From Cheilinus undulatus (Eukaryota; Chordata; Actinopteri; Labriformes; Labridae), in assembly GCF_018320785.1 (NCBI RefSeq), contig NC_054884.1, forward strand, positions 17,919,667 through 17,983,666: a stretch of DNA of 64,000 nucleotides, given 5' to 3'. A model generated the notes under the pieces. The model was not told where the DNA came from and did not search any database. It saw nothing but the letters and a program-made list of their open reading frames with translations. The translations under genes were made by a program, and so were the position numbers. Shown one piece after another: positions 37,001 through 48,300 of the stretch. Position 1 is the first letter of the stretch. Each line of letters begins with the position of its first letter.

Positions 37001-40000
37001 GTTACATTTGACACATTAAACACGTAGCTTCATGTTAGCTCCCATTCAGCCTTTAGCTCATTAGCCACCATTAACAGCTTACAACAGCCAAATATCCTCC
37101 ACAGAAAACACCAGCAAATCGTTATACCGAACTGCTAACCAGCAGCAGAATAATGTCAGACACTGTGCTAAAACTCTGCACTTTATATGAACTTTGTTGC
37201 TTACCTAATTGATGATTTTGATCCTCATAAGCTGATAAATTCAATGCAACCGCTGTCAGCTTACAACTCTAAAAGCCAGCTATCCTGGTTCTTGGAATAG
37301 TTGAAGGAAAAAACGTCCCCTGTTGTTAGTTTAGTGCTGTCCTTGTCTTGTTTATCCCTCAAGCTGAAGTTAGTCTTCACTGCTGTTAGCCTGGATAGCC
37401 CTGATCATGCTAACCAGCCTTGTGTAAATGAGTCTGTGTTGTCCTCCACAGCCAGAAAGATCTTTTCCTTCCTTTCGTGACTCGAATCCATTTTAAATAC
37501 AGTCCCATATTTTTGGGAATTGGCCACAGGTATATTTACAGCTGCTACTTCTTCATGTTTGTGTCGCTAAGCTATCTTCAATCCTCCATGTTTCTGCTTC
37601 ATTATTCGCCGCATCCTTGACTGATTCAAAATCCTCCCATACTGCTGATTATAGAGTTTGTTCAACTCCCCACTAGTTGGTGTAGATCTTCTGAATATTT
37701 CATTAGCCATGTGCTACTTACATAGATCAATAAACCTGAGCACTGAGCAGGAAGGAGCATGCTCTCACAAAAAATGTAGGTCATAGAAAGATGACTAGTG
37801 TATATTAGAACTATTCAACCCTTAACCAATGCTTCTTTAGGAAATAAAATGTTAAATGTGTAATTATTTTCCATTTATTTAGCAAATGGCATATTGGACA
37901 TAGTGGCCGTTCATATCTTTATCTGCTTGGCAGTTATGTGTCATAATGTCTGACAAAACAATGTCAGCGAACATAAACCCAGCACCAGTTAAAAAAAGAT
38001 TAAAGACTGTTTAATGGCATTCTATTCAAATAAGTTCCCGTAATTATATAAAACTATGTAAGTATGTACTGGCAAAAACATAGTTTTTAAAAGTTGCTCA
38101 TTACGTACATATCTTAAGTTTGTGACGATTTTTAATTCAGCTGTGAAATCCGCACTTGTACCACATCCTCTAACTTGTTGAGTAAACTAAAGTTAAATTG
38201 AAAGTCAGCAAAAGAAGAAATGTCACTTGACAAGTCAACTTTGATTAGAACGCATGGCTTAACTGGCGAGAATCCACCACAGTAATGGCAGCTAGTCAAT
38301 TTCTGGTGTTTTTCCGGATTCGTCTATATACAAATAAATACTGTAGGATAATAGAATTTTATAAAATAGTTCAAGAAAAGACATCCCAGTAGGAAGAAAT
38401 ACCACTGTCGTCACCTGAGGATTGAATTCTTATCAGAGTGTAAAGACTTAAAAGTTTGCTGTGTACGATGAATACAAATATTATTTTTGTTTTCAAAACA
38501 GGCTTTTTGAACCATTGATAATTTTTTGTACCCTCGTCACTTTGTGTAGCGTGTACTTGCCTTTGATCATATGATCTTCATGATCACGTTGCAATGACTA
38601 AACTCAATTAGCCTACAGAATAACCTCAGATAATTGTGTTTTAATTAATTTATAATGATAACTACTAACAGAACCACTTCATCCAGCCCTTGCCATGTCA
38701 TATATCAGACCACATGCAGCATTTATTTACCAAGGTGAAGGGAAAGAAGTTTGCAGGTCAGGATTTAATGACCAGGAGATATTGTCTTTTCTCTCCTCTG
38801 CTTTTTCCTTCTGTTTGTAAGAGACTAACACTAACATGAACACTTTACTGAGATGATAAAAGGAGGTGATACCATATAGCCTATTGGCTGGCTGGGGAAT
38901 TAAACAGGCAGCGGGGTTTGATGCTGTGAGGGAGGGCAGCGTAGAGACGCTCAGCAGCGCCACTTCAATACTAACAGCCTGAATCTTTATGTTAAGTTGA
39001 AGATGTGTTGGTTCCAAGTTATTTTGAGCTTAACTGCTGTAAAATAATCGTGTAATGACTCAATCAGCTGCCATTAAAAAACATCTAATCAAAGTTTTGC
39101 TTGGATAGAAGAGCAAAGTTTAGACAGATTTTTTAAATTAACTACAGTTGATCGCAGCTTAAAATTGCAGCAAATTCTCTTGATAGAATACAAACATTTA
39201 ATAAAGCTTTATTAAGTGGAAAAGTCAACATATTGTTTGTCTTCCTCTTTGAAGTTATCAAAATTAGTAGTCCCTAAGCACTTTTGATACTAACATGTTT
39301 TTGAAAAGATGCAATCTCTGGAATTTTAATGTCCAGTTGTATCAAAAGTACTGAGGCTTATTCATATTTTAACCAAAGGCTGCTGGTAGATGAAGAGAGA
39401 GAGGGACCTGTCTAAATTTCACAAATATTGCCATATTCATGCAATTGGACAATATGCACAAATGTCCATGCAACTATTTGAATTTTTAGAAAGAAATTGC
39501 CCAATAATGGGTTTCAAGGAGTTATTTTTGTTGCTGTGGTATCAGGTATAGACTTACTTTTCCATGTATCATGTCTAAATTTTAAAAACTTTTAATGTGC
39601 CAGTCCTATTGCCTTTATTTTTTCTCTTCCTCTCTCACATCAATCACAATCTCTCCTTTTATTTTCCAGCTCCAGGCAAGTGGAGGCAGCTCCAGCTCCC
39701 CCAGCTCCCCGGCAGCAGCCACACCTCCCGCTATCAGCGAGGTCGCCCAAACAGCTGCCACCAAATCCTCGCCATCAGACCCTCACCCTGCTTCAGAGCC
39801 CAAAGCTCAGCCTGCAGCTCCCAGTCCTTCTCAGCCCCAACAGCAGCCGTCACCTCCGCCTGCTGACGACCCCGCCAAGGACACAGCAGCGACACCTGCC
39901 ACCACATCAACCGCTTCAGACCGGCATTCACCAGCCACCCCGCAGCCAGCGAGGACCCCAGGGAGTGACGAGGTCAGACCTGAGACAGCAGAGAGGACGG

Positions 40001-43000
40001 AGGGAGTTGCAGAGTGAGTCTCAGAAGGATTAAAAACTCTTTACTGTGTTTAAGCTGATTTCTGCTTTTGTAACAGCAATTTTTAAAACGTGTTTCAAAA
40101 TTTCTTGTAGGCAAGTGAAGAAATCAACGTTAAATCCAAATGCAAAAGAGTTCAACCCCATCAAAACTCAGATGCCAATGGTGAGCTTCTATATTCAGTT
40201 TTGTCATACATCAGTGTATGTCTGTTACTAAGCTGTGTTTCTAAATTCATGTATCTACATATTACCGACTTATGTCTGTGTTGTAACTTAGACGAAGCCC
40301 AACACTGCACCCACTCCACCTCGACCCACCCCTCCAAGCCCGGTGGTCCTTCAGCACCCAGGTGGACAAGGACCCCTCTACAATACCCCGTATCTCTCCT
40401 ACGTATCACAGATCCACCCTGTGCAGGTAAAAAGACAAACTTTAAACAGGAGACTGTCCTTCATATCTATGGCATAGTACAACACTTTTGTGTAAAACTC
40501 TGATCTATTCATTTATTTTTGCCTACTATTAAAGCTCCTGTGAACAGGTTTCATGGTGTATTATTTTTAGCCACTCCTGTGGGCAACATGGCACCTTTTA
40601 TCTTTGTCATGTAAAATTTTAAGTGGTGTTTATTTTCAGTAATTGTCAGGATTCCCATGCGTCCTAGATAACCTTTCTTTTTCTTATAAAAAATGCACTA
40701 AAAAAGCAGAGTTGACAACAGATGAGAATCTGTGATCATTTTTTTAAATTTTTGTGTTTGAGAAACAAAATAGAAATAAATAATGACAGTGCAGCTGAAA
40801 GTTTTTTTCTGCCAACCTCTTTTCTTGATCTTTTGTCTTTCAGCCTCCACCAATGTACCAGTACACCATGTCCACAGTCAGTCAGGGAAAATACCCCAGA
40901 ACAAAAGGTAAACACTGGATTTTTCCCTTATTTGTATATTCAGTATTTTTTCCTAATGATATGTATTTGACAAATAGCTCCTAAAACAAAGATGATCTCA
41001 CTGAAGTCTTGGTTTTGCTTTAAATTATGTTTTATTTTGTTTTTCCATTTAAGTTGTTTTTTTTAATTGTGCAAAAGAAAGAAGATTAAAATAAGACAAA
41101 GGAATACATGTACATATGAAATGCACAGGTGGGACAAAAGAAACCCTAAGGGCTTTTAAGAGAGCCTAATCTAACATTGCACATTTGCAAGATCCTGTCA
41201 CAAAAATACCAGCAGATTCATATACTTATATAAAGTCTAAAAGCAGGAAAATTATACAGTTTATAGGAAAACAATTTATTTATTTTTTCTGGCATTGTGC
41301 ATGTTAGTGCAGTGTTTGATGATTCTTCTCCCTCGCCAGGCTCGGTTGTGGCTCCACGCTCTGACCATGGTACGTCAGCTCCCCCCATGTTACAGGCTGC
41401 AGCGTCGGCAGCTGGGGCCCCTCTAGTAGCTTCCCCCTACACGCAGTCCTACCTCCAGTACAACCCACAGCAGTACGGCCAGCAGCAGGTCATTCAGACA
41501 ATGGCACCATACCCCGGACAGGTAAGACAATCTCACCTTTTCTAAACTACAGGTTCAGAGAGCTTTTTACACAACAGAAGTTAATAACACACCAACATGA
41601 CGCCTAATAAGAGTATTTTTTACCTCCCTCTCCAGATGTATTCGATGCTGCAGGGTGGAGCCAGGATGATAGGTCAAGGTGGAGGTCCCCACCCACAAGC
41701 CCTGGGTCCTCCAGGTGGCCCCCAGTTCTCTGCACAGGGAGATGGACCTCAGGGACCACAGCAAGGCATCTATGGTGAGTTAGTTCTGCAGATTTGAAAC
41801 ACCAAAATTTCTATATGCAAATTAAAATACCATCATTAGTTCACTTGTTAATTAATGGTATGTTTGACTGTTAAACACTGACTTGAAGCATTATATTGAC
41901 CCTGGCTGTCTCTGTCTGTGAAGCGCCACAGTCCTTCTCCCACCACTCGGGTGCAGTGCACCAGCCCCAGCCCTCTAGTACCCCCACGGGCAACCAGCCC
42001 CCTCCCCAGCATGCTGCACCTAGCCCTGGACAGGTGAGATACTAATACACTTCCTGTGTCTTCACTTGCATACTCCAGTCTTCAGGGTTGTCATCCTTTG
42101 CAAACAAATATACAAAATATTACATGATGTGTGATTTAGAGCTGTAAATGTGGGTATTGTGGGAGTTTGCCTAGTATAATGCTGAGATTTACAAATAGCT
42201 TTTCAACTGTCTTACAGAGCCATTGTAGTGATAAACTTGAAAGTGAAGACTTTTCATGAATTGCCTCTTAAATTTCTCCTCTCAGAATGCCCAGTCGGGC
42301 CCACAGCCCCAGTCCTTGTACCACTCAGGCCCCCTGTCAGCACCCACCCCACCCAACATGCCGCCAGGCCACACGTCTCCACAGGGCTCTTATCCCATCC
42401 AGGGTTACAGCATCCACAGCCACCAGGGCATCCCACCGACGTATCCTCTAGGACAGATTGCACAGGTAGGGATCCATGGTGCTACTACTTTGTATTCTGC
42501 TTCATGACCACAGTTCCTTCTTTTGCACAATTACAGTGTCCAGTAGAAATTAGGTTATTCCAATCTAGTTTTCCATTAAAAAAATATGTTGCATTATACA
42601 TGGCTCTCCAGGAGCATTCTATTAAATGTTAAGGAGTCTGTAGGAACAGCCACTTTGGCAACACATGGCATTTTAGCCCACACTTCTGCTTCACTCTTGT
42701 AGCTGTTGTTTGAGGTGACTCGGGCTTGTCAGTTACCAGTAGCTCTAGCCTTCTTCCTCCACAAAACTTAATTGGAGCATGTCTCCAGTCACCATTTTTG
42801 TTAAAAGCAGGCAAATTTTCTCTGCTCTGGTAACATCACAATTCCATCAGCTAACAGGGTTAGAAAATGTGATGCAAGCTGCCTATTGTCTGTTTCTGCT
42901 GGTTGCTTCTTGTGTTTTAAGTGCACATGGTTAAGTACTGAGATAGCATTTCTAACTCTAGCATTGCTGGCATGGTGCATGAAATATGAAACTGTAGTCT

Positions 43001-44162
43001 GGCTAGTGGTGAAATATTACTTGAATAATGTCATCAGTGAGTTCTTGAGGAATTGTTCCCATCCCTGTTTCAGTACTGAGAAGCTGCAGCTGACCGTAGG
43101 TCTTAAGCAGACTAAGTCCTTCATTTCAGTCACTACCACTTTGTCAAGAAACACACAAATGCTCTATAAATTTTCTCTTTATTAGCAGTTATTAATTTTG
43201 CTCTCATTAATGTTATTTATATCTGGTGTTGTGGCTGTTCTGGAATCCCCCTGCCCATTCACAGGCCTATGTGGAAAGTATCAAGCAGGAACAGCACATG
43301 TTCATGCTCTTCCTGTGCCTACAAGGAAAGCCTGAGACAAGGAGAGAGCAGTAATAAACCCAGAGTAGAGCAGGCATCAGTGACAACAGAATGACATTGA
43401 TTAAGTCAGATATTGCATAAAAGAGGAGCTGGGATGGAGGAGGGTTGTAAACAGCAGCTTGCAAAGGAAGCAGCAAACCATAACCAGGCTAAAGCAGTTT
43501 AAATCTGGCAGCATGAGTGCAATTAGCTAATACCATGCTTAGAGCAAATCAGCTGGCCATCAGCCGATTGGGGCTTACGTGAGATCTGAAATATGTGGCA
43601 GCACTGAACTCCATGGCCTGCCTGAACTAACACTATATGCTCAATAAAATCTGAAGACTTTGGTTAAAGCGTTTCAATTTTGTAGGTTGAGGTCGAGTCA
43701 AATTGAGAAGTTTCACACAACCCTCCAAGTGTGTTTGTTTTTGGAGGTTTTTTTTGTGTGTTTTTTTGAGTTTAACCTTGATCTAAACTTTATTAATTCC
43801 CTTTTCCTCAGGCCCATGTACAAGGAGCCATGTCAGGTCCCCACCACTCTGGGAGTCACGGTCAGCCCCAGTTAGTTATGTTACAGCCGCCTCCTCAGCA
43901 GGGTCCTGGCTCTGTGCCCCAACACCCTCAGCACGGACCTCAGCAAGGAGCACACCAACACTTTTACATAGGGCATCCACAAGGTAGGAAGCATGTGGCC
44001 ACATGAAAGGCCTGCATTGTTCAGTCACATAAAAGTGAGTTTCATTCTCTCTGAAGTTTGTATGCGTGGTTTGTTTTTACAGTTTCTGTTCTTTTGTCTT
44101 TCCCTCCCACAGCAATGCAGGTACAGACGCACCCTGCTCAGTTTCACCCGCCTGGAAACTAA
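25035..44162 (+). CDS. atxn2l: Ataxin-2-like protein
   Basis: Cytoplasmic RNA-binding protein of stress granules and P-bodies, a paralogue of ataxin-2. Twenty-three coding exons: 25035-25159, 26699-26738, 27240-27296, 27541-27612, 27808-27967, 28368-28489, 28820-28911, 33074-33322, 33833-34269, 34355-34441, 34819-34932, 35116-35196, 35366-35427, 39670-40013, 40111-40180, 40292-40426, 40844-40907, 41340-41521, 41636-41774, 41924-42033, 42286-42465, 43812-43983, 44113-44162. They sum to 3144 nt, 1047 aa (human about 1075). Domains: LSm (about 60-135, NNARMLHFLTAVVG to ELAVDAVHKR), LsmAD (about 190-265, NGWDANEMFRYNE), Pro/Ser-rich middle, and PAM2 PABC-binding motif STLNPNAKEFNP (686-697). KTLSSRCELAVDAVH and EKVLQRWEGGDSN fit ATXN2L, not ATXN2. 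Only four consecutive Gln near the N-terminus. Some exons may be alternative. Confidence 0.97.
29398..29941. mobile_element. MITE with 17-18 bp perfect inverted ends (PIF/Harbinger-like)
   Basis: The termini gggcgcactcacactag (29398) and ctagtgtgagtgcgccc (ending 29941) are exact inverses. Flanking triplets tga and taa approximate the TWA target of Harbinger elements. The interior is GC-rich with repeated ggcacggcacgg, in contrast to the AT-rich intron. It lies in atxn2l intron 7 and abuts the next MITE. No transposase. Confidence 0.78.
29945..30498. mobile_element. PIF/Harbinger-type MITE
   Basis: Ends agcggggtacacac (29945) and gtgtgtaccccgct (to 30498) are exact inverses. Both flanks are TAA (29942-29944 and 30499-30501), the 3-bp target duplication diagnostic of PIF/Harbinger. 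The element carries internal cccgatta/taatcgg palindromic text and no ORF of note. It was inserted exactly at the right edge of the preceding MITE. Confidence 0.85.
31300..31822. mobile_element. hAT MITE of the TTTTAGTC-rich type
   Basis: Ends cagtgttatg and aattaacactg are inverted. Flanks acgtccag (31292-31299) and atgtccgg (31823-31830) agree at six of eight positions. The interior holds many repeats of ttttagtc and the familiar fish ttagttgacgaaa motif. In atxn2l intron 7. Confidence 0.78.
35428..39669. other. atxn2l intron 13, unassigned 4.2 kb
   Basis: The second-longest atxn2l intron. I see no exon, no intact reading frame and no clear paired termini. A piece near 36420-36460 (gcgccgccatcttgagcgg) is more GC-rich than its surroundings and may be the end of a DNA transposon; I could not find its partner. 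Confidence 0.45.
42466..43811. other. atxn2l intron 21, nothing recognised
   Basis: 1.35 kb between exons 21 and 22. Unique-looking AT-rich sequence with a T-rich run (about 43739-43770). No repeat boundary or conserved coding segment was identified. Confidence 0.45.
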
Positions 44163-44811
44163 ACCCCACCTGCCCTTTTTTCCTCCTTACATCCTAAACT
44201 GTTTCCAGGAATGAGCCCCAACATCCCTGCTGGAGTTGAGGCCCAGACTGAAAAAGAAATAAAAAAACACAAACTGACCCTTTCGTAACCAGGAGAGAAG
44301 AGGACAAAAGTCTCACAGCACCTTATCCTCCTGCTCTTCATTCACTGTCGGCCCTGGAGGAGGAGGGAGGACCTTTTTAATGCTAATAATGAAGACGGCA
44401 GAGGACAGCGGCAGAGTCCGACCACTGCGGCTGCCATCTTGCTCCTCTCTCCACTTCATTCCCGTTTCAGAGACATGAGGCACCCTGCTGGGCGGACCAG
44501 TCAGAGGGGAAAAATAAAAAACAGCAGAGGACACTTAAACTTCAGTGGCTTTTGCCTTGTGTGGTTTGGAAAGTACCATGACACAAGTGGGAAACGCAGA
44601 CTGTAAGCAGGGATTGAAGAGGAGGGGATTTTTAGCAAGCAATTTTTTAACTCAGTACAGTAGTTAAAACCACCCCTTTGCCCTTCTTCTCTCCTGTAGG
44701 AAAATATCATTAATAAAAAAAATGGACAAGACAAAAAAAAATATTAAAACGACAATGACCAAAAAATAAAGTTTTCAACTCAACTACAAAGCTTTGTTTG
44801 TTATATTTATT
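44163..44811. terminator. atxn2l: atxn2l 3' UTR and adjoining polyadenylation signals
   Basis: About 0.6 kb of atxn2l 3' UTR ends at a strong AATAAA (44765-44770) just past an A-rich tract. Weaker AATAAA copies are at about 44258 and 44714. On the minus strand AATAAA at 44811-44806 is the best end signal for adprh. The two genes therefore finish within a few tens of bases of each other. Confidence 0.65.
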
Positions 44812-45310
44812 GCTTGAATGATTATGCTTCACATTTCTGCTGTGCAATGCTTGAGGAAACAACTATGAGACACAAAAATGTATTTTTCACTGGTTGATAA
44901 CGAGAGCACATTTAATTTGGAGCTCACTAAGGGTTTACTATTATGTCAGGCTGACAAAACGATGTAATTACCTCCTGGGGGACTTTTTGTATTCTCCTCA
45001 CTTTCTCATTAGCTGGGATTGGTTCCACTCTGCAGTACACTTCAGCTAGTTAATTCAAAACGGTCACTAGGGGGACCCCTCTTTACACACCAGACTCTGT
45101 TGTGAGTCACTTAGTCCTTGCCACAGATTCTGTGGCAGGGACGGCTCCTCTTTAGGTTAGTGGGGCACTCGGCCTCCCCTTCAGGCATGTATGACAGCAC
45201 TCAGGATCGATGTACTACCACGGACTAGCTCTACGTCAATGTGTCAGAGTGCGTGGCCTACTTCCCCCTCAGTGAACGATGTATCAGTGCAGCAGGCTGT
45301 GGCAGGCTCC

Positions 45311-48300
45311 TCAATGTGACAGTGCGTACAGCTGCTCAGCGCAGCGCTCCAGTCGATCCCTGTACTCAAGGTTGCTGTAGTTGCACTCAGGGACTCCTTG
45401 GGTGCCATAGAGGAGGCCCCATAAGCAGCAGGCAATCACCGCGGTGCTGTCACTGTCGCCTGAGCAGGAGGGAAAGGAGACAGTCTGAGTAAAAGTCCTG
45501 TGATAACTGAACTTGTAAGTGTCTCTGTTATCTTAATAGATCTTTTCTGCATTATAGAAGTCAATATTTTGTGGTGTTACGGTCACTTGTAGTAATGAAC
45601 CCACAGATGAATATCACCCAACTGTGCAGCTCTCCTCAGCTGAAGAGCTTTTTAAGTGTCTGCTGGTTAATTGCTTTGTTTCTCATCTCACAGCTCCCAC
45701 TGCTCTGCACTTCCTGCCCAGATTCACATTTCAAACAAAGTTTCTTCCAGCTGGTGGAAGATTCTTCATTATTCAAAGGATTTAAATGTCTTTTTAACCT
45801 TGCCAGAAAATATAATTTCTATAGTTCATGTGCTTCAAACATCTGCATCTATTTGGATGACAGAAAATCTAAAACCTGTGGTACAGGTGCATCTCAAAAA
45901 AGTGTTTTTTTTTCTTTATATTCTACAGTCATCATCACAAAGTAAGTATTTAAAGACTTAATGTTTTAATCTCGATTATAGTTTACAGCTCGCAAAAATT
46001 AAAAATACTATCTCAATATAGTAGAATGTTACAAAATACCAATAAAAGGATTTTTGATACATAAATGTCAACTTGAAAAATTCTCATTTATGTACTCAGT
46101 GCTTGGTTGAGGCTCCTTTTGCAAGCTCCTGCATCAATGCAATGTCACATGGAGGCAATCAATCTGTGGTACTTCTGTGGTGTTATGAAGCACAGTTTGC
46201 TCTGAAAGCAGCCTTAATCTCATCTTTATTGTTGAGCCTGGTGTCTCTCATCTACCTCTTGATAACCCAGAGATTCTCTGATGTTCAGGTCTGGCTAGTT
46301 GTGGGCAATGTGCCAAAGCTCCTCAGCAGATGGAAACATAAAGGGGCCTAAAATCTCCCGGTAGAGGGCTTGAAGTGTTGACCTTGGACTTGATAAAGCA
46401 CAGTGGACTGACAGCAGCAGATGACATGGCACCTCAAACCATCACTGACTGTGGAAACTGAAAACACGGGATGTCAAGCATCTTGAATTCTTTTCCTCCA
46501 GACTCTGGGACCTTGATTCAAATCAATCATGAAATCAAAATTTAATTGGATCTGAAAACAGGACCCTGAGCAGCGCTCCAGTTCTTTTTCTCCTTAGCCC
46601 AGGTGAGATGTTTATGATGTCTGTGGTCTTGTAGTGATATGATTTAATGACGCACCCAAGGTGCCCCACAACTATAGAGTCTGTGGAGACAGTGGTGACG
46701 TCAGCATAAGATGAGCGTTGTTTATCTTGTAGTGTGGCCAGGCTGTCAGCCAAGACGGATTAGAGTCTTGTCACGTGGTCTGAATAGTGCTGACCAAAAA
46801 AATCAAGTAGTCTGAACCAGTCTTAAGTTCTTGAATCTGCTTTGAATCTGACAATCCTCTGAACGCTGTGGTCATCCATTTTTGCACTTTTTCTTACCAC
46901 ACTTTTTCCTTCCAGTCAACTTTCCACTAATATCCTTGGATGAAGCCTCTGAGAACAGTGTGCCCTTATAATAATGACCTTCTTTGGCTTACTATCTGCA
47001 TGGAGAATGTCAGTGATTGTCTTCTCGACAGTCAGCAGTCTTCCCCCTGATTGTGGTTGTGTGTACTGGACTAGAGTGAAAGTATAAAAGCTCAGGAATG
47101 GACATTACTGATGAGAAATTGGACTTTTCACAATATTCTAAATTTCTGAGATGCACCTGTAGGCTCTCTATTTTAAAGCCTTTGCTGCCTGTAAGTAGAC
47201 ACATTTGCATAAAATAATTCATCCTGAGTACATTTATCTCTTTTTCAGTTCAATATCATTATTAAATCACAAAAACAAACCACAGAGAGCAGTTTCACAT
47301 AAATATCCAGGATACCCTCAACCTGTGAAGCTTGAATGCTTGTTAACATACTGCTGGTTGAAACAGTTCCCGTTTAAACTTTATTTATTCCACCTTCACA
47401 AAGCTGCTTCTGTTGTTAACATGATGAAAGATGAGGAGCAGCTGGAGTTTAGAGCAATAGACCATATGGCCTGTCTGAGCAACAAGTGCCTTGAATTTAG
47501 ATGGAAGAAATGAACTAAAAGCATCCAACAAAACAAGGGGAGAGGAGTATTTGTGAAATAAACAAAAAGGAGTTAGGATATCCACCAAAGATGAAATAAG
47601 AACTTTGCTGAATGCTAAAATACTTTGTGATAACATTCAGAGATGTTGTGCTTTCTAGGACTTAAGTTAGAGCAAGACTTTCAATTTTAAAACATCCCAA
47701 ATTAATGTTCTTGTTCAAATCTCTGACCTCCATGGAAGCCTGCTCGGCTCATCAGCTCCTCCCAGTCTGAACCTGCACCGAGCAGGGCATCCAGCGCTAT
47801 CATGGGAGCATCGTGGCCGCTACGTCCTGCCCAGCCTGACAGACTGAAGCTCTTGTAGACTTCATCTCTCTCAGCTGGGCCATAAGAGGAGGGCCAGATC
47901 GCTGGCCCCACTCCATTAGAGATGCCCCTCAAATCCAGGTACCTGTGGACAGAGATAAGAGAGTCACAAGACATCATGAATATTTTCATACCAATGTCTA
48001 CAAACACATCAGTTTGTTAAACCCATGATTATGATTGGTCAAACACAGGATTTTGAGGTCTGCTATAGAACAATGTGGACTGGAAAAAAAATCCTCTACT
48101 ATTGGAAAATCCTCAAACAGTGCGATTCCTTGGACAAGGTATGAAAACATTAGATATTTAACAAAAACGTATGCTTGATCGTGGTACTGTGAAGAAGATA
48201 AAGGCATAATGAGGAAGGTCTCTGCCAGAGAAATTAATTGGATTAAGAGAGCAGCTGCTACAATGCCATTACAAAGTGGCAAACAGGTATTTGAAGCTGC

